64,000 bases of DNA from Alphaproteobacteria bacterium (GTDB lineage: Bacteria; Pseudomonadota; Alphaproteobacteria; Caulobacterales; Maricaulaceae): contig JANSXV010000006.1 in assembly GCA_024742735.1 (NCBI GenBank), positions 75,213 through 139,212 of the forward strand, given 5' to 3'. Within the stretch, counting starts at the first letter, position 1; each line of letters begins with the position of its first letter. The notes under the pieces are model-generated. The model was not told the DNA's origin, did no database searches, and saw nothing but the letters and a program-made list of their open reading frames with translations. Of this stretch, positions 27,327-35,313 are shown piece after piece. A program made the position numbers and the translations under genes.

Positions 27327-28255
27327 CAGGCATAGGCTTGCACCGCCGCCGCACCAGTTCGATGCAGCAGGGTGTGACGGCGCGCCAGAGCGTCGAGGTC
27401 GCGCGAATACCCGCCTCCCAGAACCCCGGTGACCGGTATGCCGCGCGCCATCACGCTCTCGAAGACAAGCGCCTCGCGCGCCGCCAGACCCTCGTCGCTT
27501 AGATCCAGCAGGCCCAGCCGATCCTCGCGGTGGGGGTCGACCCCGGCGTTGTAGAAAACAAGATCCGGGCGGCTGGCCTCCAGCGCATCGGCGACCGCGT
27601 CGCGGACCGCGCTGAGATAGGCGGCGTCGCCGGTTCCCTTGGGCAGGCCCACATCGCGGTCGGACACCGCCTTGCGGCGGGGCCAATTCTCCTCGCAGTG
27701 GACCGACAGGGTGAAGACGCGCGGATCGTCCTCGAAGATTCGCGCCGTGCCGTCGCCCTGATGAACATCGAGATCGATCACAAGAACCCGGCTCACCGCG
27801 CCCTCGGCCAGCAGCAGCCGGGCGGCGACGGCGACATCGTTGAACACGCAGAATCCCGCCCCGCCGTCTGCAAAGGCATGATGGCTGCCCCCGGCGGTGT
27901 TGCAGGCTGCGCCATGCTCCAGGGCCAGGCGGGCGGCGAGCGCCGTGCCCGCAACGGCGCAGCGCGAGCGCATGGCGACATCGGCGGTCATTCTGAACCC
28001 GATCCGCCGCTCCAGAGGCTCCGGCACGCTCTGGGTCAGGACCTGATCCACATAAGCTGGATCATGGGCGAGCTGCAGCCAGCTCGCCGGTGCGGGCATG
28101 GGCCGGTGAAACTCATCAAAGGACGCGACGAGCCCTTCAGCGACGCAGTGTTCGGCGACAGCGCGGAACTTGCCCATGGGAAAGCGGTGGGTCGCCGGCA
28201 CGTCGCGGGCGACATAGGCCTCGTGGTGGATGATCGGCAGCATGAGCGAACACAT
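27326..28255 (-). CDS. Histone deacetylase-like amidohydrolase
   Basis: 309 residues. PIIHHEAYVARDVPATHRFP, NTAGGSHHAFADGGAGFCVF, VIDLDVHQGDGTARIF and LVFYNAGVDPHREDRLG supply the paired histidines and the Asp/His/Asp zinc ligands of the HDAC/AcuC/acetylpolyamine amidohydrolase fold. The substrate could be an acetyl-lysine protein or acetylpolyamine. The start may be 28255 or 28243 (MLPIIHH); neither has a clear ribosome-binding site. It follows the YqgE gene by 27 bases in the same direction, so the two may be co-transcribed. Confidence 0.9.
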   Translation of the reverse strand: MCSLMLPIIHHEAYVARDVPATHRFPMGKFRAVAEHCVAEGLVASFDEFHRPMPAPASWLQLAHDPAYVDQVLTQSVPEPLERRIGFRMTADVAMRSRCAVAGTALAARLALEHGAACNTAGGSHHAFADGGAGFCVFNDVAVAARLLLAEGAVSRVLVIDLDVHQGDGTARIFEDDPRVFTLSVHCEENWPRRKAVSDRDVGLPKGTGDAAYLSAVRDAVADALEASRPDLVFYNAGVDPHREDRLGLLDLSDEGLAAREALVFESVMARGIPVTGVLGGGYSRDLDALARRHTLLHRTGAAAVQAYA

Positions 28256-28282
28256 AGGCGCGCCGGGCGCCGGAGGCGAGCT

Positions 28283-28861
28283 TCAGGCGTGACCGCTCGA
28301 AGCCGTCAGGAATTCCGGTGTGACGCCGAGCGTCTTCAGCGCGGCGTTCCATTTGGTCGAGGCGTCCTCGGCGAACAGGATGGGCTCTTCGGCCTCGCAC
28401 ACCAGCCAGGCGTTGGCGCCGATCTCGTCCTCCAGCTGACCGGCATCCCAGCCGGCATAGCCCAGCGTCATGAGGAAGCGTTCGGGCGGCTGGTCCGAGG
28501 CGAGGGCGTCCAGGATTTCCTTGGTCGCGGTCAGACCCAGGCTGTCGCTGACCTCCAGCGTCGCCGGACCCAGATGGACGTCGAGCGTGTGCAGGACAAA
28601 GCCGCGATCCCGGCTGACCGGTCCGCCATTGAAGACCGGCGCGTCGGCGGCTTCGGCGCCGCCCGCGATATCCAGCTGATCCAGAAGGTCAGGCAGGCGC
28701 AGCCCGTCCATGGGCTGATTGACCACCAGACCCATGGCCTGGTCATCGCCATGGCTGCACATGTAGACGACCGCACGATCGAAGCGCGGATCGCCGATGA
28801 GCGGGCTGGCGATGAGCAGCTTGCCGCCAAGATAGCCGGTCTGGGTGCGCGCTTCGGTCAT
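28283..28861 (-). CDS. YqgE/AlgH family protein
   Basis: 192 residues. YLGGKLLIASPLIGDPRFDR, YMCSHGDDQAMGLVVNQPM and FNGGPVSRDRGFVLH are the conserved blocks of this family (UPF0301). LTLGYAGWDAGQLEDEI is also typical. The family's function is unresolved. It is transcribed divergently from the peroxiredoxin gene, with 119 bases between the starts. Confidence 0.95.
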   Translation of the reverse strand: MTEARTQTGYLGGKLLIASPLIGDPRFDRAVVYMCSHGDDQAMGLVVNQPMDGLRLPDLLDQLDIAGGAEAADAPVFNGGPVSRDRGFVLHTLDVHLGPATLEVSDSLGLTATKEILDALASDQPPERFLMTLGYAGWDAGQLEDEIGANAWLVCEAEEPILFAEDASTKWNAALKTLGVTPEFLTASSGHA

Positions 28862-28980
28862 GGACCAAGCTTCCGGTGCGAGACGCCGCGTGTCCAGTGC
28901 GTGAATTCAGACCGCTTCGGCTTGCCGCAGCGCCGCGCGCCCGTTTAAGTGCACGCGAAACCCAAGCCAAGGAGCTTTCC

Positions 28981-29463
28981 ATGACGATCAAGGCCGGCGA
29001 CGCCCTTCCTGAAGTCACCTTCATGACCATGACCGCCGACGGACCGGCGCCTGTGACGACCGCCGAAGCGTTTGGCGGCAAGCGCGTCGCCCTGTTCGCG
29101 GTGCCCGGCGCCTTCACGCCGACCTGTTCGGCCAAGCACCTGCCCGGCTTCATCGAGAAGGCCGGCGAGCTGAAGGCCAATGGGATCGACCGGATCGCCT
29201 GCACCTCGGTCAACGACGTGTTCGTCATGGGCGCCTGGGCGAAGGATCAGGGCGCGGGCGACGAGGTCATGATGCTCGCCGACGGCAATGGCGATTTCGC
29301 CGAAGCCATCGGCCTGGTGCTGGACGGCTCCAAGTTCGGGATGGGCAAGCGCAGCCAGCGCTACGCCATGGTCGTCAATGACGGCAAGGTCGAGCACCTC
29401 TTCGTGGAAAAGGGCGGCGGCTTTGAAGTCTCCAGCGCCGAACACGTGCTGGCGAATCTGTAG
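28981..29463 (+). CDS. Peroxiredoxin, Prx5 (AhpE/PMP20-like) type
   Basis: 160 residues beginning at ATG 28981 with AAGGAG upstream. AVPGAFTPTCSAKHLPGF holds the peroxidatic cysteine (PxxxTxxC). KFGMGKRSQRYAMVVNDGKV and the C-terminal FEVSSAEHVL fit the Prx5 subgroup. It reduces peroxides with glutathione or thioredoxin as partner. Monocistronic; the following palindrome resembles a terminator. Confidence 0.95.
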   Translation: MTIKAGDALPEVTFMTMTADGPAPVTTAEAFGGKRVALFAVPGAFTPTCSAKHLPGFIEKAGELKANGIDRIACTSVNDVFVMGAWAKDQGAGDEVMMLADGNGDFAEAIGLVLDGSKFGMGKRSQRYAMVVNDGKVEHLFVEKGGGFEVSSAEHVLANL

Positions 29464-29478
29464 GCCCTAAAGTATTCG

Positions 29479-29512
29479 AGGTCCCGGACGGCGCAGGGCC
29501 CATCCGGGACCT
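29479..29512 (+). terminator. Terminator-like palindrome after prx (dispersed repeat copy 2)
   Basis: AGGTCCCGGA and TCCGGGACCT form a 10-bp stem, then TTTGCTTTCT. The core TCCCGGACGGCGCAG...ATCCGGGACC is almost the same as the minus-strand reading of 59932-59960, so it doubles as a member of a repeat family. Confidence 0.8.
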
Positions 29513-29519
29513 TTGCTTT

Positions 29520-30638
29520 CTAAAGCACCGTCAGCCAGCTCGGCTTGACGTACTTCACGCCCAGATCGCCCGCGACTTCCTTGTAGGTGATCTCGCCCTC
29601 CGCGACGTTCAGCCCGCGCGCCAGGTGGATGTCCGCGTTCAGCGCCTCGCGCGTCCCCTTGTTCGCCAGCGCCACCGTGAAGGGCAAGGTCGCGTTGGTC
29701 AGAGCCAGCGTCGAGGTCCGCGCCACGGCGCCGGGCATGTTCGCGACGCAATAATGCACGATGCCGTCGACCACATAGGTCGGGTCGTCGTGGGTTGTGG
29801 GCTTCGAGGTTTCAAAGCAGCCGCCCTGGTCGATGGCGATGTCCACCAGGACCGCGCCTTCCTGCATGGTCGACAGCATCTCGCGGGTGACGAGCTTCGG
29901 CGCGGCTGCGCCAGGGACCAGCACCGCGCCGATGACGAGATCGGCCTCGGCGATCTCCTCGGCGATGGCGCCGGTGGTGGAGAAGCGGGTCTTCACCGCA
30001 CCGCGGAAGAACTGGTCGGTCTCGGCGAGTTTCGGGATGGAGCGATCCAGGACCGTCACGTCGGCGCGCAGGCCCAGCGCCATCTCCGCAGCATGGCTGC
30101 CGGAAACCCCGGCGCCCAGGATCACGACCTTGCCCGGCGTCACGCCCGGCACGCCGCCCAGAAGCACGCCGCGACCGCCCGCAGCCTTGTGCAGCGCCGT
30201 GGCGCCGACCTGCACGGACAGCCGCCCGGCGACTTCGGACATGGGGCGCAGCAGCGGCAGACGGCCGCTGGCGTCAGTCACCGTCTCATAGGCGATGGCC
30301 GTGCAGCCGGATTTGCGCAGGCCTTCAGCCTGAACCGGATCGGGCGCCAGGTGCAGATAGGTGAACAGCGTGTGCGCCTCGGTCAGCATGGCGGTTTCAG
30401 AGGGCTGGGGCTCCTTGACCTTCACGATCAGCTCGCCGGCCTCGAACACGGCCTTGGCGTCCGCGAGAATCTGCGCGCCCGCCTCGACATACTGCTCGTT
30501 GGAGAACCCGGCGCCGAGCCCGGCGCCGTCCTGGACGAAGACCTCATGGCCGTGGCCGACCAGCTCACGCGCGCCATTGGGGGTCAGGCCGACACGGTAT
30601 TCACGGGTCTTGATCTCGGTGGGAACGCCGATGCGCAT
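29520..30638 (-). CDS. ald: Alanine dehydrogenase
   Basis: 372 residues, the usual length. MRIGVPTEIKTREYRVGLTP starts the N-terminal domain; the NAD-binding loop is VVILGAGVSGSHAAEMALG; ADLVIGAVLVPGAAAPKLVT and DIAIDQGGCFETSKPTTHDD are signatures. It interconverts L-alanine and pyruvate plus ammonia. The GGAGACGC upstream of ATG 30638 is a fair ribosome-binding site. An Lrp-type gene is divergent, the usual arrangement for ald and its AldR activator. Confidence 0.97.
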   Translation of the reverse strand: MRIGVPTEIKTREYRVGLTPNGARELVGHGHEVFVQDGAGLGAGFSNEQYVEAGAQILADAKAVFEAGELIVKVKEPQPSETAMLTEAHTLFTYLHLAPDPVQAEGLRKSGCTAIAYETVTDASGRLPLLRPMSEVAGRLSVQVGATALHKAAGGRGVLLGGVPGVTPGKVVILGAGVSGSHAAEMALGLRADVTVLDRSIPKLAETDQFFRGAVKTRFSTTGAIAEEIAEADLVIGAVLVPGAAAPKLVTREMLSTMQEGAVLVDIAIDQGGCFETSKPTTHDDPTYVVDGIVHYCVANMPGAVARTSTLALTNATLPFTVALANKGTREALNADIHLARGLNVAEGEITYKEVAGDLGVKYVKPSWLTVL

Positions 30639-30744
30639 GGCGCGTCTCCTCATGTTGCAGGCGCGAAGGTTTTCGCCGCTGAAATTTGCGCGGAAGCTAA
30701 GTCCGGCGGGCATATCACGCAACACAGATTTTATTCGCCGAAGA

Positions 30745-30786
30745 TTCTTGCGTGACAGATCATCCTGGCCGAACATCTTGCAAGAA
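30745..30786. promoter_or_regulatory. Candidate Lrp-type operator between ald and its regulator
   Basis: TTCTTGC (30745-30751) and GCAAGAA (30780-30786) are inverse copies about 35 bases centre to centre, the second inside CTTGCAAG. The position, between divergent ald and Lrp genes, fits binding by an Lrp octamer. It is a weak, spaced match only. Confidence 0.35.
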
Positions 30787-30865
30787 AGCGCGCGACTGCG
30801 CAGGCGCCAGCGGTGCGCTGTTCGAATGGAGAGAAGCTGCACGTATGGAGCAGGGGGAGACAGGC

Positions 30866-31339
30866 ATGACCATCGCGACACTCGACGCTGTGGACTCAGC
30901 GATCCTGAATGCGCTGCAGCATGAGGGCCGCCTGCCCAACGCCGAGCTCGCCGAACGGGTGGGCCTGTCGGCCTCGGCCTGTCACCGCCGGGTCAAGGCG
31001 CTGGAGGCCTCTGGAGTCATTTCAGGCTACGCCGCCATCCTCGATCCCGATGCAGTCGGGCGCGGGCTGACCGTGATCACGCTCGTTACGCTGGAGAACC
31101 AGCGCCGCGAGACTCTGGAGGCGTTCGAGCGCGCGGTCGCAGAGATTGAAGACGTCATGGAATGCCGCCTGACCACGGGAGCAGAGGACTATTACCTGCG
31201 CCTTCAGGTGCGCGACGCCCGCGATTACGAGCGTGTTCACCGCGAGCGGCTGTCGGGTTTGCCGGGGGTGGCCCGGCTGGTCTCCAACATCGCCATGCGC
31301 ACGGTCTTCACGCGAACGGCTCTGCCCGTGGACCGGTAG
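30866..31339 (+). CDS. Lrp/AsnC family regulator (probable AldR)
   Basis: 157 residues. An N-terminal winged helix (LDAVDSAILNALQHEGRLPN, then LSASACHRRVKALEASGVIS) and a RAM ligand domain (VMECRLTTGAEDYYLRLQVR). The start at 30866 is supported by GGGGGAG six bases upstream; an earlier ATG at 30845 is less likely. Being divergent from ald, it most likely senses alanine or a related amino acid and controls ald. Confidence 0.93.
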   Translation: MTIATLDAVDSAILNALQHEGRLPNAELAERVGLSASACHRRVKALEASGVISGYAAILDPDAVGRGLTVITLVTLENQRRETLEAFERAVAEIEDVMECRLTTGAEDYYLRLQVRDARDYERVHRERLSGLPGVARLVSNIAMRTVFTRTALPVDR

Positions 31340-31345
31340 CGTCCG

Positions 31346-33040
31346 TCAGGCTGCGCTGGCGCCGGGCAGAGGGTCGGGGATGTGAGCCGCGACGGTGGAG
31401 TCCATCCACGCCATGATCTTCTCCTCGTCGACCCCGGCATGGCTTAGGAGCGCGGCGGCGAAGTCGAGGCCCTCGGGCATGGAGCGGTTGATGACCGCGT
31501 GCATGCCCAGCTCGCGATGCTTTTCCGCCTCGGTCTCGTCCTCGACCACCACGAAGCGGGCGAGGTCGGGATACGTCTCGTTCACGTACGCGGTGACGTC
31601 CTTCGAGATCTCGTAGCGGGACTGGCCCAGCGCCAGCACGCGCGCATTCACCGCGCCGACCGCCTTCATCAGGCGCAGATCGCTGGGATCGCCGAAGCCG
31701 ACATCGTAGCCGTCGGCCAGCGCGGCCATGAAGCGGCGCGGGTCGCTGTCGATGGCGACGGCGGGAATATGGAAGTGCTTCAGCCCGTCCAGCGCCATCC
31801 GTCCGGCGGGTGTCATGGCGAAGACGAGAATGGGCCGGTCCGCCCCCGTCGCGGACGGCGCTCCGGGTTTCGCCTTGGCGGCGGCCAGCCGCCGGGCGAG
31901 CTTCAGGCCCAGCCCGGTCCAGACCGGGGTCAGCGCCAGGGATGCCGCACTGGCCGCGACCAGCGCTCCGGCGATCTCGGCGCCCAGCCCGAGCGCAACG
32001 GCAGGCAGGGCCAGGAGGACCAGGCCGAATTCCGATCCTTGTGCGGTCAGAAAGGCGAGCTGGGTCGCGCCAGGACGGCTCCAGCCAGAGGCGAGGGCGG
32101 CCAGGAAGGTCAGCACCGTCTTGCCGGCCATCAGCGCGGCGAGCGCGGCCAGGATCAGGGGCGCCTGATCAATCAGGGCGCGCCAGTCCAGGCCCATCCC
32201 CACCGTAATGAAGAAAAAGCCCAGCAGCAGCGCGCCGAACGGCTTGGCTTCGGATTTCACAAGCGCGCGATAGGGCGTCTCGGCCACCATGACCCCGGCC
32301 AGAAACGCGCCGAGGGTCAGCGACAGGCCGAGCGCGCCGGTCGCGGCGGCGGTCGCCAGCACCAGGAAAAGCGCTGCGGCGGTGAACACTTCCGGCGAGT
32401 TGGTCCTGGCCAGAAGCGTCAGAGCCGGCCGCGCGCCATAGCGTCCGATCAGGAGCGCGGCGCCCGCTGCGATCGCAGCGTTCAGGCCGGCCATCGCCAG
32501 GGCCGGTCCAAGGCCCCCGCTTCCCGCGCCAAGCGACGTGGCGAACACCAGAAGGAAGATGCCGGCGACGTCCTGGAATACCAGAAGCGCCATGGAGGAT
32601 TTGCCCAGCGGACAGGTCACCAGGCCGCGATCGTGCAAAGTCGCGCTGACGACGGCGGTCGCGGAAATCCCGGCGCCGAAGCCCACGACGATCGCCAGCG
32701 GCCAGTCCAGCCCGAACGCCAGCGCCGCCGCCGCGAAGCCTGCTCCACAGATCAGCATCTGCAACGGGCCGAGCACCACCAGATCACGTCCGCTTTCCCG
32801 GATCGTCCTGGACGAGAACCCAAGGCCGATCTCGAACAGCAGGAACACGACGCCCAGCTGGCCCAGAAGGTTGGTCACGGAGTTGAGCGGCGCCAGGCCA
32901 AGCGCGTTGGGACCGATCAGCAGACCGGCGGCGATGAACATCACGATGGGAGACGTCTTCACCAGCCGCGCCGCGATGATGCAGATGAGGCCCACGCCGA
33001 GCAGCGTCACGGCGGGCAGGATGGCGAGGACGTCTGACAT
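31346..33040 (-). CDS. Kef-type monovalent cation:proton antiporter (CPA2)
   Basis: 564 residues. Twelve or thirteen transmembrane helices are followed from about residue 410 by a TrkA-N/RCK nucleotide-binding domain (RPILVFAMTPAGRMALDGLK). FLLFEIGLGFSSRTIRESG, QDVAGIFLLVFATSLGAG and LGFFFITVGMGLDW are KefB/C-like. Probably K+/H+ exchange controlled by a nucleotide or glutathione adduct. The start is ATG 33040 (MSDVLAIL). It converges on the Lrp gene. Confidence 0.93.
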   Translation of the reverse strand: MSDVLAILPAVTLLGVGLICIIAARLVKTSPIVMFIAAGLLIGPNALGLAPLNSVTNLLGQLGVVFLLFEIGLGFSSRTIRESGRDLVVLGPLQMLICGAGFAAAALAFGLDWPLAIVVGFGAGISATAVVSATLHDRGLVTCPLGKSSMALLVFQDVAGIFLLVFATSLGAGSGGLGPALAMAGLNAAIAAGAALLIGRYGARPALTLLARTNSPEVFTAAALFLVLATAAATGALGLSLTLGAFLAGVMVAETPYRALVKSEAKPFGALLLGFFFITVGMGLDWRALIDQAPLILAALAALMAGKTVLTFLAALASGWSRPGATQLAFLTAQGSEFGLVLLALPAVALGLGAEIAGALVAASAASLALTPVWTGLGLKLARRLAAAKAKPGAPSATGADRPILVFAMTPAGRMALDGLKHFHIPAVAIDSDPRRFMAALADGYDVGFGDPSDLRLMKAVGAVNARVLALGQSRYEISKDVTAYVNETYPDLARFVVVEDETEAEKHRELGMHAVINRSMPEGLDFAAALLSHAGVDEEKIMAWMDSTVAAHIPDPLPGASAA

Positions 33041-33115
33041 GGCGGCTCCAGGCGAGAGCGTTGAACATAGGCGCGCCATTGCCGCCGCGCCATGGCGGCG
33101 CTAAATGCCTCGCTC

Positions 33116-33580
33116 ATGACTGATGCGCGCTATGAAAACCTGAACCAGCTGGGCTCGGCGGCCGACGCCCCGGCCCGGCCCGAAGATGCGGTGCTGGAGC
33201 GGGTCGCGAACCCGGAGACGGACACGGACTATCTGATCCGCTTCACCTGCCCGGAGTTCACCTCCATCTGCCCGGTGACCGGCCAGCCCGATTTCGCGCA
33301 TCTGGTCATCGACTACGCCCCGGAGCAGTGGATCGTGGAGTCCAAGGCGCTGAAGCTCTACCTGCAGAGCTTCCGCAATCACGGCGCCTTCCACGAAGCC
33401 TGCACGACCATGATCGGCAAGCGGCTGGTCGACGAGATCAGCCCGAAATGGCTGCGCATTGGCGGCTACTGGTATCCGCGCGGCGGCATCCCCATTGACG
33501 TGTTCGCCCAGTGGGGCGAACCGCCGGCCGGGCTCTGGATCCCCGACCAGGGCGTTCAGCCCTATCGCGGCCGGGGGTAG
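33116..33580 (+). CDS. queF: NADPH-dependent 7-cyano-7-deazaguanine reductase
   Basis: 154 residues. [20 protein letters not shown] holds the catalytic cysteine, and [20 protein letters not shown] is the QueF signature with the substrate glutamate; [10 protein letters not shown] completes it. This is the short, unimodular YkvM-type enzyme making preQ1 for queuosine. An upstream ATG at 33092 is possible; neither has a clear ribosome-binding site. No preQ1 riboswitch is visible upstream. Confidence 0.96.
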   Translation: MTDARYENLNQLGSAADAPARPEDAVLERVANPETDTDYLIRFTCPEFTSICPVTGQPDFAHLVIDYAPEQWIVESKALKLYLQSFRNHGAFHEACTTMIGKRLVDEISPKWLRIGGYWYPRGGIPIDVFAQWGEPPAGLWIPDQGVQPYRGRG

Positions 33581-33616
33581 GGCACCCTTACATTCTGACA
33601 GGTTTTGTGGCGATAG

Positions 33617-33682
33617 GTCAGGTATGCTTGACATTCTGTGCATGTGTCAGGTAAGCATGACTTTAAGTCAAGTTAACCTGAA
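33617..33682. promoter_or_regulatory. Three tandem GTC-N10-GAC-type operators upstream of the second HTH module
   Basis: GTCAGGTATGCTTGAC (33617-33632), GTCAGGTAAGCATGAC (33646-33661) and GTCAAGTTAACCTGAA (33667-33682, inverse TTCAGGTTAACTTGAC). Consensus GTCAGGTWWGCWTGAC. TTGACA (33628-33633) ends site 1 and can be a -35 box; TAAGCA inside site 2 is a possible -10. The ribosome-binding site of the first gene follows right after site 3. The HTH protein at 34401 is the expected binder. Confidence 0.7.
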
Positions 33683-33692
33683 AGGAAGCCTC

Positions 33693-34016
33693 ATGTTCCG
33701 ACCCTCAAAGCGCCTGACTTTGGGAGCGCTGACGGCGATCATTATCGGCATCGTCACCGCTTTGGCCGTCGCAGCCGGCGCGTTTGGTGAGGATCGTCTG
33801 ACGGTTGAGCGCGACGGCGCCCAAGCGTCGGCGACGCAGGTTCACCCGCTGAACTCCATACTGGACGCGCACGAGGCCGCGCGCCGCTATAGCGCCCAGT
33901 ACGAGCGCCTCGACCGGTTCGAGATGCGCACCGTGGCCGACTCGCGTCACTTCATCATGCTGAATCAGCCTGAGCGCTTCGCTGATGATCTGCAGCGCGC
34001 CGTGCAAGGAGAATAA
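33693..34016 (+). CDS. Exported/anchored 107-residue protein with an alpha/beta-hydrolase-like tail
   Basis: Starts at ATG 33693 with AAGGAAG upstream. Residues 8-30 are hydrophobic (LGALTAIIIGIVTALAVAA), a signal peptide or anchor. Residues 70-100 (RFEMRTVADSRHFIMLNQPE, then RFADDLQRAV) look like the last 35 residues of an alpha/beta hydrolase, where the RHFIM-x-x-x-PE histidine is the catalytic base; the nucleophile and acid are absent. It could be a remnant of such a gene captured behind the module's promoter, or a peptide with another role. First gene of the module, two bases from the next. Confidence 0.7.
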   Translation: MFRPSKRLTLGALTAIIIGIVTALAVAAGAFGEDRLTVERDGAQASATQVHPLNSILDAHEAARRYSAQYERLDRFEMRTVADSRHFIMLNQPERFADDLQRAVQGE

Positions 34017-34017
34017 G

Positions 34018-34404
34018 ATGAAACCGGCGGCCAGACGCTACACCTTCGCCTTCACCGGCTTCATGATGTGCTACAGCGGCCTTGTTCTCGGCGTGCCGTT
34101 TCTGGACCGGGCGTTCGAGCTGTCCTCGCCGGTGCGCCTCCTGCTGGCCCTTGCGCCTGTCGTCCCGGCTCTGTTCGCGCTTCGCGAGTTCGTAATCTTC
34201 CTGCGGGCCGCCGACGAGGTGCAGGCCCGAATCCAGTCCGAAGCGATCCTGATCACGGCCGGAGTCGTGGCGTTCGCCAGTTTCGCCTGGGGGTTCGTGG
34301 AAGGCTGGATGGAGGTTCCCGACCTGTCCTTCATCTGGATTCTGCCGGCCATGGTCGCGGTCTGGGGCTGTGCGCTGCCGTTCGTGACGAGGCGGTATCG
34401 ATGA
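34018..34404 (+). CDS. Four-helix membrane protein paired with an HTH regulator (second module)
   Basis: 128 residues with four predicted helices (about 8-27, 34-60, 72-94, 100-120). AAGGAG lies six bases before ATG 34018. It is similar in size and topology to the protein at 19374 but not obviously similar in sequence. The stop overlaps the HTH start (ATGA), so membrane protein and regulator are made in step. Function unknown. Confidence 0.85.
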   Translation: MKPAARRYTFAFTGFMMCYSGLVLGVPFLDRAFELSSPVRLLLALAPVVPALFALREFVIFLRAADEVQARIQSEAILITAGVVAFASFAWGFVEGWMEVPDLSFIWILPAMVAVWGCALPFVTRRYR

Positions 34405-34604
34405 ACAACCGCATCCGCGTCCTTCGCGCCGAGCGGCGCTGGAGCCAGGCCGAGCTGGGCCAGCGTGTGGGCGTGTCGCGGCAGGCGATCAATGCAGTCG
34501 AGACCGGCAAGCACGATCCGTCCTTGCGTCTGGCCTTCGACATCGCCGCCGCTTTCGCGCTGAAGATCGAAGATGTGTTCGATCCAAGCCGTTCAGAGAC
34601 CTGA
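34401..34604 (+). CDS. Small XRE-type HTH regulator (second module)
   Basis: 67 residues: MNNRIRVLRAERRWSQAELG, QRVGVSRQAINAVETGKHDP and FDIAAAFALKIEDVFDP, a stand-alone Cro/CI HTH of the YozG type. Similar to the protein at 19799, especially around SRQAINAVETGK. It is translationally coupled to the membrane protein and follows three candidate operators. Likely to repress its own operon; an effect on the curlin genes just downstream cannot be excluded. Confidence 0.92.
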   Translation: MNNRIRVLRAERRWSQAELGQRVGVSRQAINAVETGKHDPSLRLAFDIAAAFALKIEDVFDPSRSET

Positions 34605-34631
34605 ACAAACCCGTTCATCAGGCCGAACGTC

Positions 34632-34663
34632 AGCTGAACGGCGCCCTCGGACGGCGTTCAGCT
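34632..34663. promoter_or_regulatory. Hairpin between HTH module and curlin-like gene
   Basis: AGCTGAACGGCG / CGGCGTTCAGCT form a near-perfect 12-bp stem over an 8-base loop. No T-run follows. It could be a weak terminator of the HTH module or an operator for the curlin-like gene that starts 68 bases later. Confidence 0.5.
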
Positions 34664-34730
34664 AGGCCCTGCCAATCTCCTCATCGACAGGCGCGCCGCG
34701 TCTGCGTCACGCAATGAGGAGACCCAAGTG

Positions 34731-35243
34731 ATGAAACTCAAAATGCTTCTTGCCGCAGGGCTTGGCCTGGCCGCCTTCACCGCCACGATGCCGAGCGCGG
34801 AGGCCCAGCAACGCAACCGTGTCGACATCAACCAGGCCGGCTACTCCAACGAGATCGGCGGGCGTCAGGTCGGCCATCGCAACCGCCTCTATCTCGAGCA
34901 GCGCGGTTCGCGCCAGTACATCTCCACCTATCAGGGTGGTCTGCGCAACGGCGCGACGGTGGCCCAGTATGGCCATGGCAACCAGGCTGGTCTGGATCAG
35001 TATGGCCGGGGCAACTCCGCGGTGATCGGTCAGGACGGGCGTTACAACAGCGCCTACGCCTACCAGCAGGGCTGCCGCAACCAGGCCGGCATCGCCCAGA
35101 TCGGAACCGGCCACCGCGCCGTGACCGACCAGGCCGGCTGCAACAACGCCGCCGGCGTGATCCAGGTCGGCCGCGGACAGAGCGCCAGCGTGCGTCAGAC
35201 CGGTTCGGGCAATGTCAGCCTGATCATCCAGGGCAATCACTGA
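34731..35243 (+). CDS. Curlin-repeat (CsgA/CsgB-like) amyloid protein
   Basis: 170 residues: signal peptide (1-25, ending AEA/QQ) then repeats of the curlin type with regularly spaced Gln, Gly and Asn (VAQYGHGNQAGLDQYGRGNS, then AVIGQDGRYNSAYAYQQG, IAQIGTGHRAVTDQAG, VIQVGRGQSASVRQTGSGN). Each about 22-residue unit would form one turn of a beta-helical amyloid. Two cysteines (GCRNQ, GCNNA) are unusual for curlin. The ATG at 34731 or the GTG at 34728 both follow GAGGAG. No csgG, csgE or csgF is in the window. Confidence 0.85.
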   Translation: MKLKMLLAAGLGLAAFTATMPSAEAQQRNRVDINQAGYSNEIGGRQVGHRNRLYLEQRGSRQYISTYQGGLRNGATVAQYGHGNQAGLDQYGRGNSAVIGQDGRYNSAYAYQQGCRNQAGIAQIGTGHRAVTDQAGCNNAAGVIQVGRGQSASVRQTGSGNVSLIIQGNH

Positions 35244-35313
35244 TCACTGCGCCCAGCGCCCGCCGGCCTGTCCGGCGGGCGACTTGCCCGGCGCGAGCTT
35301 TAAGGAGACTGAT

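Noticed and set aside
31499-33037. Long rightward ORF (512 codons) opposite the Kef-type antiporter
   Set aside because: Arg/Gln/His-rich composition of an antisense frame in GC-rich DNA; the minus strand carries a clear membrane antiporter with all motifs.
33581-33692. preQ1 riboswitch near queF
   Set aside because: The region lies after queF, not before it, and its structure is explained by repeated operator-like 16-mers; nothing like the preQ1 pseudoknot is present upstream of 33116.
34800-35240. CRISPR-like regular repeats
   Set aside because: The periodicity comes from the curlin repeat codons; the units are diverged and lie in one open reading frame.
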